DNA of 64,000 nucleotides from Acidobacteriota bacterium (GCA_030949985.1 JAUZRX010000017.1:62001-126000); one strand, 5' to 3'. Positions 30,310 through 40,621 are shown, counted from the first letter of the stretch. Numbers and translations are program-made. The notes: generated by a model from the sequence alone, not told the origin.

Positions 30310-31283
30310 TCCTCTCGGCCAGCCGCCGTACCGACCTGCCGGCCTTCTACGGACCGTGGCTGCGGGCCCGCCTGCGGGAAGGCTGGTGCGAGTCGGTCAA
30401 CCCCTTCAATCGGCGCCAGCGCCGGCGGGTGTCCTTGCGGGCCGCGGACGTGGATGCCTGGGTCTTCTGGACCCGCCAGCCGTGGCGCCTGGAAGCGTTG
30501 CTCGACGCCCTCGAAGCAGCGGGGCACCGGCGTAGCGTGGCCATGGTTTCACTGACCGGACTCGGGCCCCCTCTCGAGCCCCAGGCGCCACCGGAAGAGC
30601 GGGTGATCGAGGGGATGATCGCCCTGGCCCGCCGCTGGGGCGATCCCCGGCGGGTGGTCTGGCGCTACGACCCCATCGTCCTGGGACCGCGGGACGGACC
30701 CGGCGTCCATGCCGCCCGCTTCGAGCGCTTCGCCAGCGCGCTGGAGGGGAGCGTGGAGCGGGTCGTGGTCTCGATTCTCGATCGTTACCGCAAGACCCGC
30801 CGTCGCCTGGCGGGGGTGGAGCCGGGCGGGGGCTATCCCCTGTGCGCCGAGGAAGAGGAGCCGGCGCTGGCGCGGGAGGTGTTGGCCCGGCTGGTGGAAC
30901 GGGCCGGACGCCACGGCCTCGAGATCCAGAGCTGCGCCGAGCCCCTGGCCTGGGACGTCCCGGGGCTGGCCCGGGGGCGCTGCATCGACGGGCCGTGGCT
31001 GGCGGGGCTCTTCCCGGAGCATGCCTTCTCCTTCCGCTCCCACAAGGGCCAGCGTGCGGCCTGCGGCTGTCACCACTCCATCGACATCGGCTTTCCCGAT
31101 AGCTGCCTCCATGGCTGCGTCTATTGCTACGCCACGGTCTCGACCCGGGCGGCCCGGGCGACCCGGGCGGCGCACGATCCTTCCTCGAGCGCCATGGTCC
31201 CTCCGGGTTCCGAGACCCGTTCCGCCGGCCGGAAGGCTCGGGGCGCCGTCCCGGGTGGAGCGACCGGCGGCACCCCTTCGTGA
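30306..31283 (+). CDS. DUF1848 family protein with C-terminal radical-SAM-like cysteine motif
   Basis: 325 residues beginning with GTG (ILSASRRTDLPAFYG), overlapping the epimerase stop by four bases. The family is named DUF1848; no reaction is established that I know of. Recognisable features are the N-terminal SASRRTDLPAF, VFWTRQPW and WRYDPIV strands of a probable TIM-type barrel, and a C-terminal cysteine cluster with CGCHHSIDIG followed by SCLHGCVYCYA. The CxxxCxxC spacing is that of radical SAM iron-sulfur ligands but sits at the C-terminal end rather than the N-terminal end. The last ~45 residues are low-complexity (Ala/Arg/Ser/Gly) and may be an unstructured tail. Confidence 0.85.
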   Translation: MILSASRRTDLPAFYGPWLRARLREGWCESVNPFNRRQRRRVSLRAADVDAWVFWTRQPWRLEALLDALEAAGHRRSVAMVSLTGLGPPLEPQAPPEERVIEGMIALARRWGDPRRVVWRYDPIVLGPRDGPGVHAARFERFASALEGSVERVVVSILDRYRKTRRRLAGVEPGGGYPLCAEEEEPALAREVLARLVERAGRHGLEIQSCAEPLAWDVPGLARGRCIDGPWLAGLFPEHAFSFRSHKGQRAACGCHHSIDIGFPDSCLHGCVYCYATVSTRAARATRAAHDPSSSAMVPPGSETRSAGRKARGAVPGGATGGTPS

Positions 31284-31349
31284 GTGCGGCGCCGCTGGCG
31301 GGGGCGCCCGCTTCTTCGTCGCGCGCGGAAGAGGCTTTTCAGCGGGCTG

Positions 31350-32195
31350 CTAGGGGCCGAGCCATGCGCTCAGCGCGTCCGCCCAGCCGGCGGGGCCGGG
31401 GGCGGAGGCGGTGATGGCGTGGGGGTGGGAGGCGAGGGCCCGGGCGAGGTCGGGGTCGGGCTCGCCGTTCGGGGGCGGGATGAGAACCGCCGTGTCGGCG
31501 GCGAGGAGCATGGGAAGGTCGTTGTAGCCGTCGCCGAGGGCGATGGTGCGCAGGGCCGTGCCGAAAAAACGCTCGCAGGCGGTGTGGAGCAGGCGGAAAG
31601 CCTGACCCTTGTCCTGGTGACCGAGGAGGTGGAGCAGGGAGCCGCGCGTGAGGCGGTAGCCGAGGGCCCGGACCGCCTGCTCGAGGGCCGAGTCGTCGGG
31701 TTGGGTGGGGCTGTCCACCACGAAGCATTCGTCGAACTCGCGGCGGCGGGCCAGGCGGGCGGCCGGGACACTCAGGCCGGTCCGTGCGGCGACCTCTTCG
31801 GCGCTCATGTCGGCAAAGCCCCGCAGGGCGAAGCCCTGTGCGCGAAGCCGGTCCATCGCCTCGAGGATATCCCGGTAGCGGGGGCCCCGGCGCACGAGCA
31901 GCAGGTCGTCGCGCTCTTCGATGAAGGCGGGCCGGGCTTCGAGACTCTCGAGGACCCTCCGCCACGGCTCCGTGGCGGGAAAGAAGACGCCGCCGCCGTT
32001 TTCTGCCGCAAAGGGGGCGCCGAGGCCCATCTCGGCCAGTACCGCGCGCATCTCCGCGCAGGTCTTGCTCGAGCAGGCCACCAGGGGAATGCCGCGCTGG
32101 GCCAGGTCGTCGAGCACCCGGCGAGCCGGCTCGAAGGAGTAGTCCCGGCTGTCGAGCAGGCTGCCGTCCAGGTCGGTGACCACCAGCGCTTTCAT
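31350..32195 (-). CDS. gpgP: Glucosyl/mannosyl-3-phosphoglycerate phosphatase (HAD family)
   Basis: 281 residues, HAD superfamily type II like mannosyl-3-phosphoglycerate phosphatase. Motif I is VTDLDGSLLD (nucleophile Asp and DxD), motif II CSSKT, the ENGGGVF strand is typical of MpgP-type enzymes, and motif IV is ALGDGYNDLPML. It would remove the phosphate from glucosyl- (or mannosyl-) 3-phosphoglycerate to give the free compatible solute. It is the third gene of the gpgS-glycerate kinase-gpgP operon; its ATG overlaps the kinase stop (ATGA). The glucosyl assignment follows from the GpgS-like synthase upstream; related phosphatases accept both substrates. Confidence 0.87.
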   Translation of the reverse strand: MKALVVTDLDGSLLDSRDYSFEPARRVLDDLAQRGIPLVACSSKTCAEMRAVLAEMGLGAPFAAENGGGVFFPATEPWRRVLESLEARPAFIEERDDLLLVRRGPRYRDILEAMDRLRAQGFALRGFADMSAEEVAARTGLSVPAARLARRREFDECFVVDSPTQPDDSALEQAVRALGYRLTRGSLLHLLGHQDKGQAFRLLHTACERFFGTALRTIALGDGYNDLPMLLAADTAVLIPPPNGEPDPDLARALASHPHAITASAPGPAGWADALSAWLGP

Positions 32196-33505
32196 GGCGC
32201 ACGGCCCACCAGGAGGATCTGGAGGTCCATCACGTTGGTACCGGTGGGACCGGTGACCAGCAGCCCGCCGGCGCGGCGGAAGAATTCGTAGGAGTCGTTG
32301 CGCTCGAGGAAGACCCTGGGATCGAGGCCCCGGCTCAGCGCTCGCGGCACGGTCCGGCCATCGACCATCGCGCCGGCGGCGTCGGTGGGGCCGTCGCTGC
32401 CGTCGGTGCCCGCCGAAAGCAGGGTGACCGCCTCGGCGCCGGCGATTTCGATGGCGAAGGCCAGGGCCAATTCCATGTTGCGCCCGCCGCGTCCGGGACC
32501 CCGTACGTGGACGGTGGTCTCGCCGCCGCTCACCCGGCAGCAGGGCCCGTCGCCCAGGGTCCGGGCGAGTCGGGCCATCTCGACGCCTACCCGGCGGGCT
32601 TCGCCCTGGACGTCGCTGGGGCCGGCCTGCGCGGGCCATCCCGCCTGTCGCGCGGCGTCCACCGCGGCTTCCACCGCCAGCCGGTTGCCGGCCACCAGGA
32701 TGTTCTCCACCCTGTCGAAGAGAGGGTCGTCGGGCCCGGGCGTCTCCGGCAGGTCGCCGGCCGCGCCCTTTTCCAGGTGGGCGATCACGGCGGGGGCGAC
32801 CTGGTGGCTGATGCGATGCCGGCGGAGCACGGCCAGGGCCTGGGCGTAGGACGAGCTGTCGGGAGTCGTGGGGCCCGAGGCGATCACGTCGAGGCGATCG
32901 CCGATCACGTCCGAGACGATCAGCGCCAGCACGCCCGCCGGGGCCGCGAGGCGTGCGGCCCGGCCTCCCTTGATCGCCGACAGGTGCTTGCGCACCGCGT
33001 TGATCTCGCCGATCTCGGCGCCGCAGCGCAGTAGGGACTCGGTGGCCTGGCGCTTGTCTTCGAGGCTCAGCCCGGCGGCGGGTTGCACCAGCAGCGCCGA
33101 GCCACCGCCGGAGATCAGGAACAGCACCAGGGTCCGACCGGAGGCGCCTTCGAGCAGTCGTCGCATCGCCGCCGTGCCCGCGACTCCCTTCGCATCGGGT
33201 ACCGGGTGACCGCCTTCCATCACTTGGAGGGGGGGCAAGGCTTCGGTTCCCGCGTGGCCGTAGCGGGTCAGCACCACCCCGGCCTCCAGGCGTTCACCCA
33301 GCAGGCGGCGCGCCGCCCGGGCCATCGGCCAGGCCGCCTTGCCCACGGCTGCGACGCGTACGCGCTCGATGCCCTCGCGGGCCAGGCGCTGTTCGACCGA
33401 GGCGAAGTGGCGCGTGACGGCCTGGGCCGGATCCACCGCCGCCAGGGCGGCGTCCAGCAACTCGCGCGCGAAGGATCGTCGGGGCTCTTCGACGGGGAGG
33501 CTCAC
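32192..33505 (-). CDS. Glycerate kinase, class II (DUF4147/MOFRL family)
   Basis: 437 residues. The N-terminal DUF4147 domain has VAAVGKAAWPMARAA, GGHPVPD and LISGGGSALL; the C-terminal MOFRL domain has VSGGETTVHVRGPGRGGRN and AGTDGSDGPTDAAGA. Members usually phosphorylate D-glycerate at the 2-position with ATP. GTG start at 33505 overlaps the gpgS stop by four bases; the stop overlaps gpgP's ATG. Between a synthase that uses 3-phosphoglycerate and a phosphatase that releases glucosylglycerate, its job may be to recycle glycerate when the solute is broken down, or to supply phosphoglycerate. That is inference; the regiochemistry of this enzyme cannot be read from sequence. Confidence 0.9.
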   Translation of the reverse strand: MSLPVEEPRRSFARELLDAALAAVDPAQAVTRHFASVEQRLAREGIERVRVAAVGKAAWPMARAARRLLGERLEAGVVLTRYGHAGTEALPPLQVMEGGHPVPDAKGVAGTAAMRRLLEGASGRTLVLFLISGGGSALLVQPAAGLSLEDKRQATESLLRCGAEIGEINAVRKHLSAIKGGRAARLAAPAGVLALIVSDVIGDRLDVIASGPTTPDSSSYAQALAVLRRHRISHQVAPAVIAHLEKGAAGDLPETPGPDDPLFDRVENILVAGNRLAVEAAVDAARQAGWPAQAGPSDVQGEARRVGVEMARLARTLGDGPCCRVSGGETTVHVRGPGRGGRNMELALAFAIEIAGAEAVTLLSAGTDGSDGPTDAAGAMVDGRTVPRALSRGLDPRVFLERNDSYEFFRRAGGLLVTGPTGTNVMDLQILLVGRAP

Positions 33506-34710
33506 CGGTTGTCGTCCTGCACGGCCTGGACCAGGTTTTCGCAGATGCCGTCGATGGCCGAGGCGACCCGGTCCCAACTGGCGATCAACGGCACCCCCAG
33601 GGGGTCGTCGCTGATCGTGGCGGCGGCTTCCCGGACGGCGTGGGTGAAGGTCTCCACCGCCCGGGCTTCCGCGTGGCGGTCGAAGATCAGCGAGTTGATC
33701 GCGGCGTCGTCCTGGTAGCGCTCGAGCATGTTCTCGGCGGTTTTCACGTACGCCGCCACGAGGGTGTTGAAAAACGCGCCGGAGAAGATCACTCCTTCGG
33801 AAGCCAGGGTCCTGAAAAGGCTCTTGCAGATGTCGACGCCCATCTTGTGCAGGCCGCGGCCGGCGTCCTCGGGCGAGAGCGCCTGGTGCTTGTGTTCGTA
33901 GCCGTCGGCGATATCGGCCTGGCAGATGTTGCGCAGGGAGACGTTGCGGTAGACCTCCGCCAGCACGCCCACTTCGAGGCCCCAGTCGCCGGGGATGCGG
34001 TTTTGACGGGCCAGGCGGGTGGTCATGGCGAACTCGCCGGCCAGGGGGTAGCGGAAGGAGTCGAAGAACGTCAGCAGGGGATGGTGGCCGATCATTTTGA
34101 CCAGCGAGCGCAGCAGGGGGGTGACCAGCAGCCGCGTGGCGCGGCCGTGGAGCCTGTCGGTGACCCGCGAGTAGTAGCCCTTGCAGAACTCGTAACCCAG
34201 CTCCGGGTGCGTCACTCCGTAGCACAGCCGGGGCAGCAGGCGGCGCTCGTAGGTGACGATGTCGCAGTCGTGCAGCGCGATGGAATGGAACTCCCCCCGG
34301 CCGATCACGTAGCCGAAGGCCATCCAGGCCGAGCGACCCTTGCCCGGCAGGCCGAGAGGGAGTTGGGCCTTTTCGATCTGCCGTGCGATCTCCGTCAGCC
34401 GCGGCCCGTCGTTCCACAACACGGTGGCCTCCAGGCCGATGTCGGACAGACGGCGTCGTACGGCGGCGAAGTCGTCGGGGCCGGCGGGTCCGAGGGTGAA
34501 GACGATCTCTCCGAGGAAAGGCGCCTCGACCAGGCGAGCGAGGATCCCCTCCATCGGCGGGGCGTGGAAATCGTCGACGGTGGTCGGAAGCACCAGGGCG
34601 ATGGGCCGGCGCCGGGCATGGCCAAGCAGCTCGCTCTCCAGTCGCGCGCAGTTGTCGTGGCCCAGGTTGTGCAGGGTGGTGATCAGCCCGCGCTGGTAAA
34701 AGTCGGACAT
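33502..34710 (-). CDS. gpgS: Glucosyl-3-phosphoglycerate synthase (GpgS type)
   Basis: 402 residues, a GT-A fold glycosyltransferase resembling the GpgS enzymes of Persephonella-type bacteria and halophilic proteobacteria. The N-terminus MSDFYQRGLITTLHNLG is characteristic. LWNDGPR and PGKGRSAWMAFGY precede the metal-binding DxD-type motif HDCDIVTY (DCD 148-150); DSFRYPLAGEFAM, PGDWGLEVGVLAEVYRN and YEHKHQALSPED follow. It transfers glucose from an NDP-glucose to 3-phosphoglycerate, the first step to glucosylglycerate, a compatible solute made under salt, heat or nitrogen stress. First gene of a three-gene operon with 4-base overlaps. A mannosyl (MpgS) specificity is less likely on sequence pattern, but donor preference needs assay. 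Confidence 0.85.
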   Translation of the reverse strand: MSDFYQRGLITTLHNLGHDNCARLESELLGHARRRPIALVLPTTVDDFHAPPMEGILARLVEAPFLGEIVFTLGPAGPDDFAAVRRRLSDIGLEATVLWNDGPRLTEIARQIEKAQLPLGLPGKGRSAWMAFGYVIGRGEFHSIALHDCDIVTYERRLLPRLCYGVTHPELGYEFCKGYYSRVTDRLHGRATRLLVTPLLRSLVKMIGHHPLLTFFDSFRYPLAGEFAMTTRLARQNRIPGDWGLEVGVLAEVYRNVSLRNICQADIADGYEHKHQALSPEDAGRGLHKMGVDICKSLFRTLASEGVIFSGAFFNTLVAAYVKTAENMLERYQDDAAINSLIFDRHAEARAVETFTHAVREAAATISDDPLGVPLIASWDRVASAIDGICENLVQAVQDDNR

Positions 34711-34734
34711 GCGGCCTCCCCGGCTTCGATCAAG

Positions 34735-35325
34735 CCGGGTCGATCATAGCCCACCGGACCAGGAAAGGAATCGTCACCGTCAGCAGCACGGTCAGCGCGA
34801 ACCCCGGCAAGAACAGCAGGGGCACCCGCCACCGGGGGCGCGCGCGCCGGATCCGGGCGACCCGGTCGGGGACCGGATCGGGCTCGCCCCGTGGTACGTG
34901 GCCGGCCGTTTTCCACACCGGCAGCCGGCTCAGGCCCAGGGGCACGCCGAAGCCCGGGGGGTTCCATCAGATCCAGAACACGCCCGGGCAGCAGGTCGAG
35001 CATCGTCAGGGGCAGTCGGCCCAGGCCGTTGAGCACCAGCGACCAGCGGCCTGGCTGCGGGCGGCCGGTTCCCGCTGCGCCTGGCTTCCCAGGCCGGAAT
35101 GCCAGGGAAGCTGACGGCGGAACTCCGGGTCGCCATGGTCGACAAGCCCATCGCCCATCCCGGTAGCCGGCGTCCTCCCGCGTGGCAGTCGGCCGTCCCG
35201 GCTTGCCGCCGGTCCACCACGGCGCCCAGGACCGGCATGGCAAACATGCAGGCGGCGATGACGGCCTCGTCCCGGAGGGTTCATCGCGGCGTTCGGGCAC
35301 AGCCGGGCGCGGGCCTCGGCAGGGG
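34735..35325 (-). pseudogene. Remnant of a sodium:solute symporter (SSF) gene
   Basis: This stretch has no intact gene. On the minus strand one frame gives AACMFAMPVLGAVVDRRQAG and then GGRRLPGWAMGLSTMATRSS and AVSFPGIPAWEARRSG, closely resembling the TM1-TM2 region of SSF transporters (GRRLPWWAVGLSTMAT type). The similarity then shifts to a second frame (WSLVLNGLGRLPLTMLDLLPG) and a third (VPLLFLPGFALTVLLTVTIPFLVRW, cited here only by its start VPLLFLPGFALTV), the last a membrane span ending near 34735. Roughly 350 residues of a normal symporter are missing. The pattern is of internal deletions plus frameshifts. The family call rests on remembered motif resemblance. Confidence 0.5.
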
Positions 35326-37581
35326 TCAGTCGCAGGGTTGCAGGGTGGTGTAGTGGGGCAGGATGCGCTTGCGTCCCGCCCGCTCGAAGCGGATGTCCAG
35401 GGTCAGGCGTTGGCCCCGGCCGCTGACCTCGAGAATGCGGCCGCGGCCAAAGCCCGGGTGATGGACCTGCATGCCCCGGCGGAAGACCGTCCCGTCTCCC
35501 GTCGCGTCGGGATCCGGCTCGAATCGCAGTTCGCCGCCCCGGGGGCGGGCCGTGCCGGCGGCGGGAGTGCGCCGCAGATCCCGGCGGGGAACGCCCGCCA
35601 GCGCGCCGCCGGGTCGCGCGCGGGGAAGGTCGTCCCTCCGGGCGCTGCCCCGTTCTTCGAGCAGATCCGGGGGAATCTCGCCGAGAAAGATCGAGGGACG
35701 CGAGAGCACGGGCTCGCCGTACTGGCGCCGGAAGTGGGCCGAGGTCAGCAGCAGGCGTTTGCGCGCACGGGTCATCGCCACGTACATCAGCCGCCGCTCT
35801 TCCTCGAGGCCGCCGTTTTCGTGACGCGCCCGGGCGTGGGGGAAGAGGTCCTCGTTGAGGGCGGCGATGAACACCACGTCGAACTCGAGCCCCTTGGCGG
35901 CGTGGATCGTCATCAGGCAGGGGCCGTGCCGGCCCTGCACGTCATCGGTGTCCGAACGCAGGGAGACGCGATCGAGAAATCCCGCCAGGCCCTCCGGGGC
36001 GCCGGCCTCGTCGTGCTCTTCGGCGGCCGAGACCAGGGCGTCGATGTTCTCCGCCCGCTGCACGTGGTCGGTGGGATAGGCCCGCTCGAGGTATGCCATC
36101 AGGCCCACCGCATCGATCACCGCGGTGACCCAGGCGGCGGTGGACAGGCCTCGGCCCAACTCCCGCAGGTCGTCCAGGGTGGCGAGGAAACGCTGCAGCG
36201 CCCCCCTGGCCCGGGGGGTGAGGGCGGAGGCCTCCTCCACCACGCGGCGGGCGGCCTCGTGGCGCGAGCAGCCCCATTCCGCGGCCCGTCGGCCGACCTC
36301 CTCGAGGGTCTTGGCCCCCAGGCCCCGGGGCGGCGTGGCGGCGGCCCGCAGGAAGTCCTGGTCCGAGTCGGGATGCGCCAGCAGCCGCAACCAGGCCAGC
36401 AGGTCCTTGATCTCCTTGCGGTCGTAGAAGCGCAGCGAGCCGAAGATCCTGTAGTGGATGCCCCGGGCCGTCAGGCGATCTTCGAAGAGTCGCGAGGTAG
36501 CGTTGGTGCGGTAGAGCACCGCCATCTCTTCAAGGGGGATCTCCTCCTCCCGGGACAGGGCGAGCATGCTCTCGACGACGAAGTCCGCCTCTTCCCGGTC
36601 GTCGCGGGCCGTGTAGTGGATGATCCTCCGGCCGCCGGGATTCTCCGTCCAGAGGGTCTTGTCGTGGCGCTCCGCGTTGTTGGCGATCACCTTGCCGGCG
36701 GCGGCGAGGATCGTGCCCGTCGAGCGGTAGTTCTGTTCGAGCTTGACGATGCGGGCGTCGGCGAAGTCGCGGGTGAAGTCGAGGATGTTGCGGATGTCGG
36801 CGCCCCGGAAGGAGTAGATGGACTGGTCCTCGTCACCCACGCAGCAGACGTTGCCGTGGACCGCGGAGAGGTGGCGGATCAGGGCGTATTGCAGGGGGTT
36901 GGTGTCCTGGTATTCGTCGACCAGCAGCCAGCGGGTGCGGCGGGCGTAGCGTTCGGCGATTTCCGGATGGCGGCGGAAGAGCAGCACCGTGCGTACCAGC
37001 AGGTCGTCGAAATCCATCGCGGAAGAGACCTTGAGCTGGTCTTCGTACTCCTGGTAGCAGGCGGCGAGGATCTTCTCGTTGGGAAAACGGGCCCGCTGGG
37101 CCGCCGTCCCCGGATCGACCAGCTCGTTTTTCGTCCGCGAGATCCAGGTCAGCACCTGCCGCGGGGGATAGGCCTTGTCGTCGACGGCCAGTTTCTTGAT
37201 CGCCGCCCTGGTCACCGAGAGCTGGTCGGTGGTGTCGTAGATCACGAAGCCCGGCGGGTAACCCGCGGCCAGGGCGTTGGCCCGCAGGATGCGCAGGCCC
37301 AGGGCGTGGAAGGTGCCGATGAAGGCGCCGGTCAGGGCCTGGCCCAGGCGGCGCTCGACGCGCTCGCGCATCTCCGCCGCGGCCTTGTTGGTGAAGGTCA
37401 CCGCCACGATGTCCCGCGGCTGGGCCCCCCGGGTGGCGACCAGCCAGGCGATGCGGTGGGTGATGACGCGGGTCTTGCCCGAGCCGGCGCCCGCGAGGAT
37501 CAGCAGGGGGCCGTCGGTATGCAGCACGGCCTCGCGTTGGGCGTCGTTGAGGCGGCCGAGGATTTCTTCCTGGTCGAACAT
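35326..37581 (-). CDS. UvrD/PcrA-type superfamily I DNA helicase
   Basis: 751 residues, the size of PcrA/UvrD, a 3'-to-5' helicase of nucleotide-excision and mismatch repair that also clears stalled forks. Motifs: Q motif LNDAQREAV, Walker A AGAGSGKT at 30-37, TFTNKAAAEMRER (Ia), LLVDEYQDTNPLQ (II), VGDEDQSIYSFRGAD (III), LEQNYRST (IV), TIHAAKGLEFDVVFI (V) and VAMTRARKRL (VI). The C-terminus has the small Tudor-like PcrA tail with VHHPGFGRGRILEV. Start at ATG 37581 after GGAAGG; an open frame upstream is not protein-like. An inverted repeat at 37668-37694 lies 90-110 bases upstream and could be an operator. Confidence 0.95.
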   Translation of the reverse strand: MFDQEEILGRLNDAQREAVLHTDGPLLILAGAGSGKTRVITHRIAWLVATRGAQPRDIVAVTFTNKAAAEMRERVERRLGQALTGAFIGTFHALGLRILRANALAAGYPPGFVIYDTTDQLSVTRAAIKKLAVDDKAYPPRQVLTWISRTKNELVDPGTAAQRARFPNEKILAACYQEYEDQLKVSSAMDFDDLLVRTVLLFRRHPEIAERYARRTRWLLVDEYQDTNPLQYALIRHLSAVHGNVCCVGDEDQSIYSFRGADIRNILDFTRDFADARIVKLEQNYRSTGTILAAAGKVIANNAERHDKTLWTENPGGRRIIHYTARDDREEADFVVESMLALSREEEIPLEEMAVLYRTNATSRLFEDRLTARGIHYRIFGSLRFYDRKEIKDLLAWLRLLAHPDSDQDFLRAAATPPRGLGAKTLEEVGRRAAEWGCSRHEAARRVVEEASALTPRARGALQRFLATLDDLRELGRGLSTAAWVTAVIDAVGLMAYLERAYPTDHVQRAENIDALVSAAEEHDEAGAPEGLAGFLDRVSLRSDTDDVQGRHGPCLMTIHAAKGLEFDVVFIAALNEDLFPHARARHENGGLEEERRLMYVAMTRARKRLLLTSAHFRRQYGEPVLSRPSIFLGEIPPDLLEERGSARRDDLPRARPGGALAGVPRRDLRRTPAAGTARPRGGELRFEPDPDATGDGTVFRRGMQVHHPGFGRGRILEVSGRGQRLTLDIRFERAGRKRILPHYTTLQPCD

Positions 37582-37667
37582 GCACCTTCCCGGGGAAACG
37601 ACGCCGTGGCAGCGCGCGCCCGGCATTGTGGCCATCCCGCGGGACGGGGGCAACCGCCGAAGACAGG

Positions 37668-37694
37668 AGTTCGGACACTCTGTCCGGAAGAACT
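37668..37694. promoter_or_regulatory. Imperfect palindrome upstream of uvrD/pcrA
   Basis: AGTTC GGACA CTC TGTCC GGAA GAACT: two nested inverted arms (GGACA/TGTCC and AGTTC/GAACT) with a small asymmetry. It lies in the divergent gap between the helicase gene and the sigma-54-preceded small gene. Such a site could be an operator; LexA control of uvrD is common in bacteria, but this sequence is not a consensus LexA box I can name. Confidence 0.35.
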
Positions 37695-37734
37695 GTCCTC
37701 CCCCGGCCGGGACGCCAAGCTGACTTCCTTTGTT

Positions 37735-37748
37735 TTCAACGCATTGAA
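37735..37748. repeat. Short palindrome next to the sigma-54 promoter
   Basis: TTCAA CGCA TTGAA, a 14-base inverted repeat that ends three bases before the -24 element at 37751. It is AT-rich against the surrounding GC-rich DNA. It could be a protein-binding site that modulates the adjacent sigma-54 promoter. Confidence 0.35.
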
Positions 37749-37750
37749 TG

Positions 37751-37766
37751 CTGGTACGCCCCTTGC
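37751..37766 (+). promoter_or_regulatory. Sigma-54 (-24/-12) promoter
   Basis: CTGGTACGCCCCTTGC matches the sigma-54 consensus YTGGCACG-N4-TTGC closely, with GG and GC exactly ten bases apart. The expected start point is near 37777, about 65 bases ahead of the small exported protein gene at 37841. It implies control by an enhancer-binding activator, which is not found in this window. Confidence 0.65.
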
Positions 37767-37840
37767 GAAGGGTGGCGGCGTCGCAGCCGGGACGAGGCCG
37801 CGACGCCCGCCGGCCGAAGGCCAGGAGAAAGCAGGGATCC

Positions 37841-38284
37841 ATGGGAACGCGCCAACAAGGTCGACCGCAGCGCAGGCGAGGGGCCCGGCTCCTGCTCGTC
37901 GCTCTGGTGTCGACCCTGGCCATGCCGGCCGCGGGCGCCGCTCTGCCCCGCCCCGATCGGGCCGTGGCGCTTGCGGAGCCCGGGACCCGCGCTTTCTCGA
38001 GGCCTTCGGCACGCCTTTCCTACCCTCGCCTGGCGGAAGTCGCCCGGGCTCTGCCCCGTGAGCCGTGGCATCGGCGGGGAGACGATCGGAACGCCCTCGA
38101 GTCATGGGATCGGCTGCGGGCGACCCTCGGCGGCAGGCGTGACGCTCCCCGGGATCGGCTCGCTCCCAGCACGCTCGCCGCCCGGCCCCGGCGGGTCAGT
38201 CGTCGAGACGCCGCCCCCCGTGGCGAGGGTATGGACCGCCGGGTCCTGCGGCGCTGGCAGCGCCTGAGGGGCGTGGCTCGCTGA
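37841..38284 (+). CDS. Small basic exported protein, unknown
   Basis: 147 residues with a basic N-terminus (RQQGRPQRRRGAR), a hydrophobic core (LLLVALVSTLAMPAAGA) and a probable AxA cleavage site, so likely secreted to the periplasm. The mature part is about one fifth arginine with short motifs such as LSYPRLAEVARALPREPW and no cysteine; no family is recognised. Start ATG 37841 is favoured by an upstream AGGAG and by the signal peptide. The gene sits behind a good sigma-54 promoter, which supports its being real, although its Arg/Ala/Gly-rich composition is what chance open frames also give in GC-rich DNA. Confidence 0.5.
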   Translation: MGTRQQGRPQRRRGARLLLVALVSTLAMPAAGAALPRPDRAVALAEPGTRAFSRPSARLSYPRLAEVARALPREPWHRRGDDRNALESWDRLRATLGGRRDAPRDRLAPSTLAARPRRVSRRDAAPRGEGMDRRVLRRWQRLRGVAR

Positions 38285-38288
38285 CCGG

Positions 38289-38702
38289 TCAATCTTCGAG
38301 GCGGGTGCGCAGCCACGCTCCCGCGGCGGCGGACAGCAGGCAGAGCCCCAAGAGCAGCGGCGCGGCGAGGGGGAGCCAGCGGAGCAGGTAGCGGCCGACG
38401 CCGGCATCGGCCCAGCGGGCCCAGCGCAACACCAGGAGCACGCAGGTGGCGGTGCTGGCCAGCGCCGCGGACGGAACCACCAGGCGCCGGGGCCCTCCTC
38501 CCACCATCGCTCCCGCGACGGCGCCTCCCACCGCCGCCAGGGCCAGCAGCCAGCCCGTCCGCAGGGGATCGTGCAGCGCGCCCTGAAGGGCCATCGCGAT
38601 GGCCGAGGCGATCACGGTCATCGCGCCCACCAGGGGCGCGGTCAGCAGGCGATGCAGCCCCGGAGGCGGCCCCGGTCGGGACGATGGCGGCAGGCGGATC
38701 AT
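38289..38702 (-). CDS. Small four-span membrane protein, unknown
   Basis: 137 residues with about four hydrophobic segments (LLTAPLVGAMTVIASAIAMA; GWLLALAAVGGAVAGAMVG; VVPSAALASTATCVLLVL; WLPLAAPLLLGLCLLSAAAG) separated by short polar loops, some Arg-rich. No family is recognised. It lies 74 bases downstream of glmS on the same strand and ends four bases from the convergent small exported protein gene. Membrane topology is the only readable property. Confidence 0.55.
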   Translation of the reverse strand: MIRLPPSSRPGPPPGLHRLLTAPLVGAMTVIASAIAMALQGALHDPLRTGWLLALAAVGGAVAGAMVGGGPRRLVVPSAALASTATCVLLVLRWARWADAGVGRYLLRWLPLAAPLLLGLCLLSAAAGAWLRTRLED

Positions 38703-38776
38703 GGCGCGAGTCTACAGCCCTTCGGCCGCGCATCCCGTCGGCACCGGCTGCACCGGGGGAGGGGCCTTCGCGCCCC

Positions 38777-40621
<1,845 letters not shown>

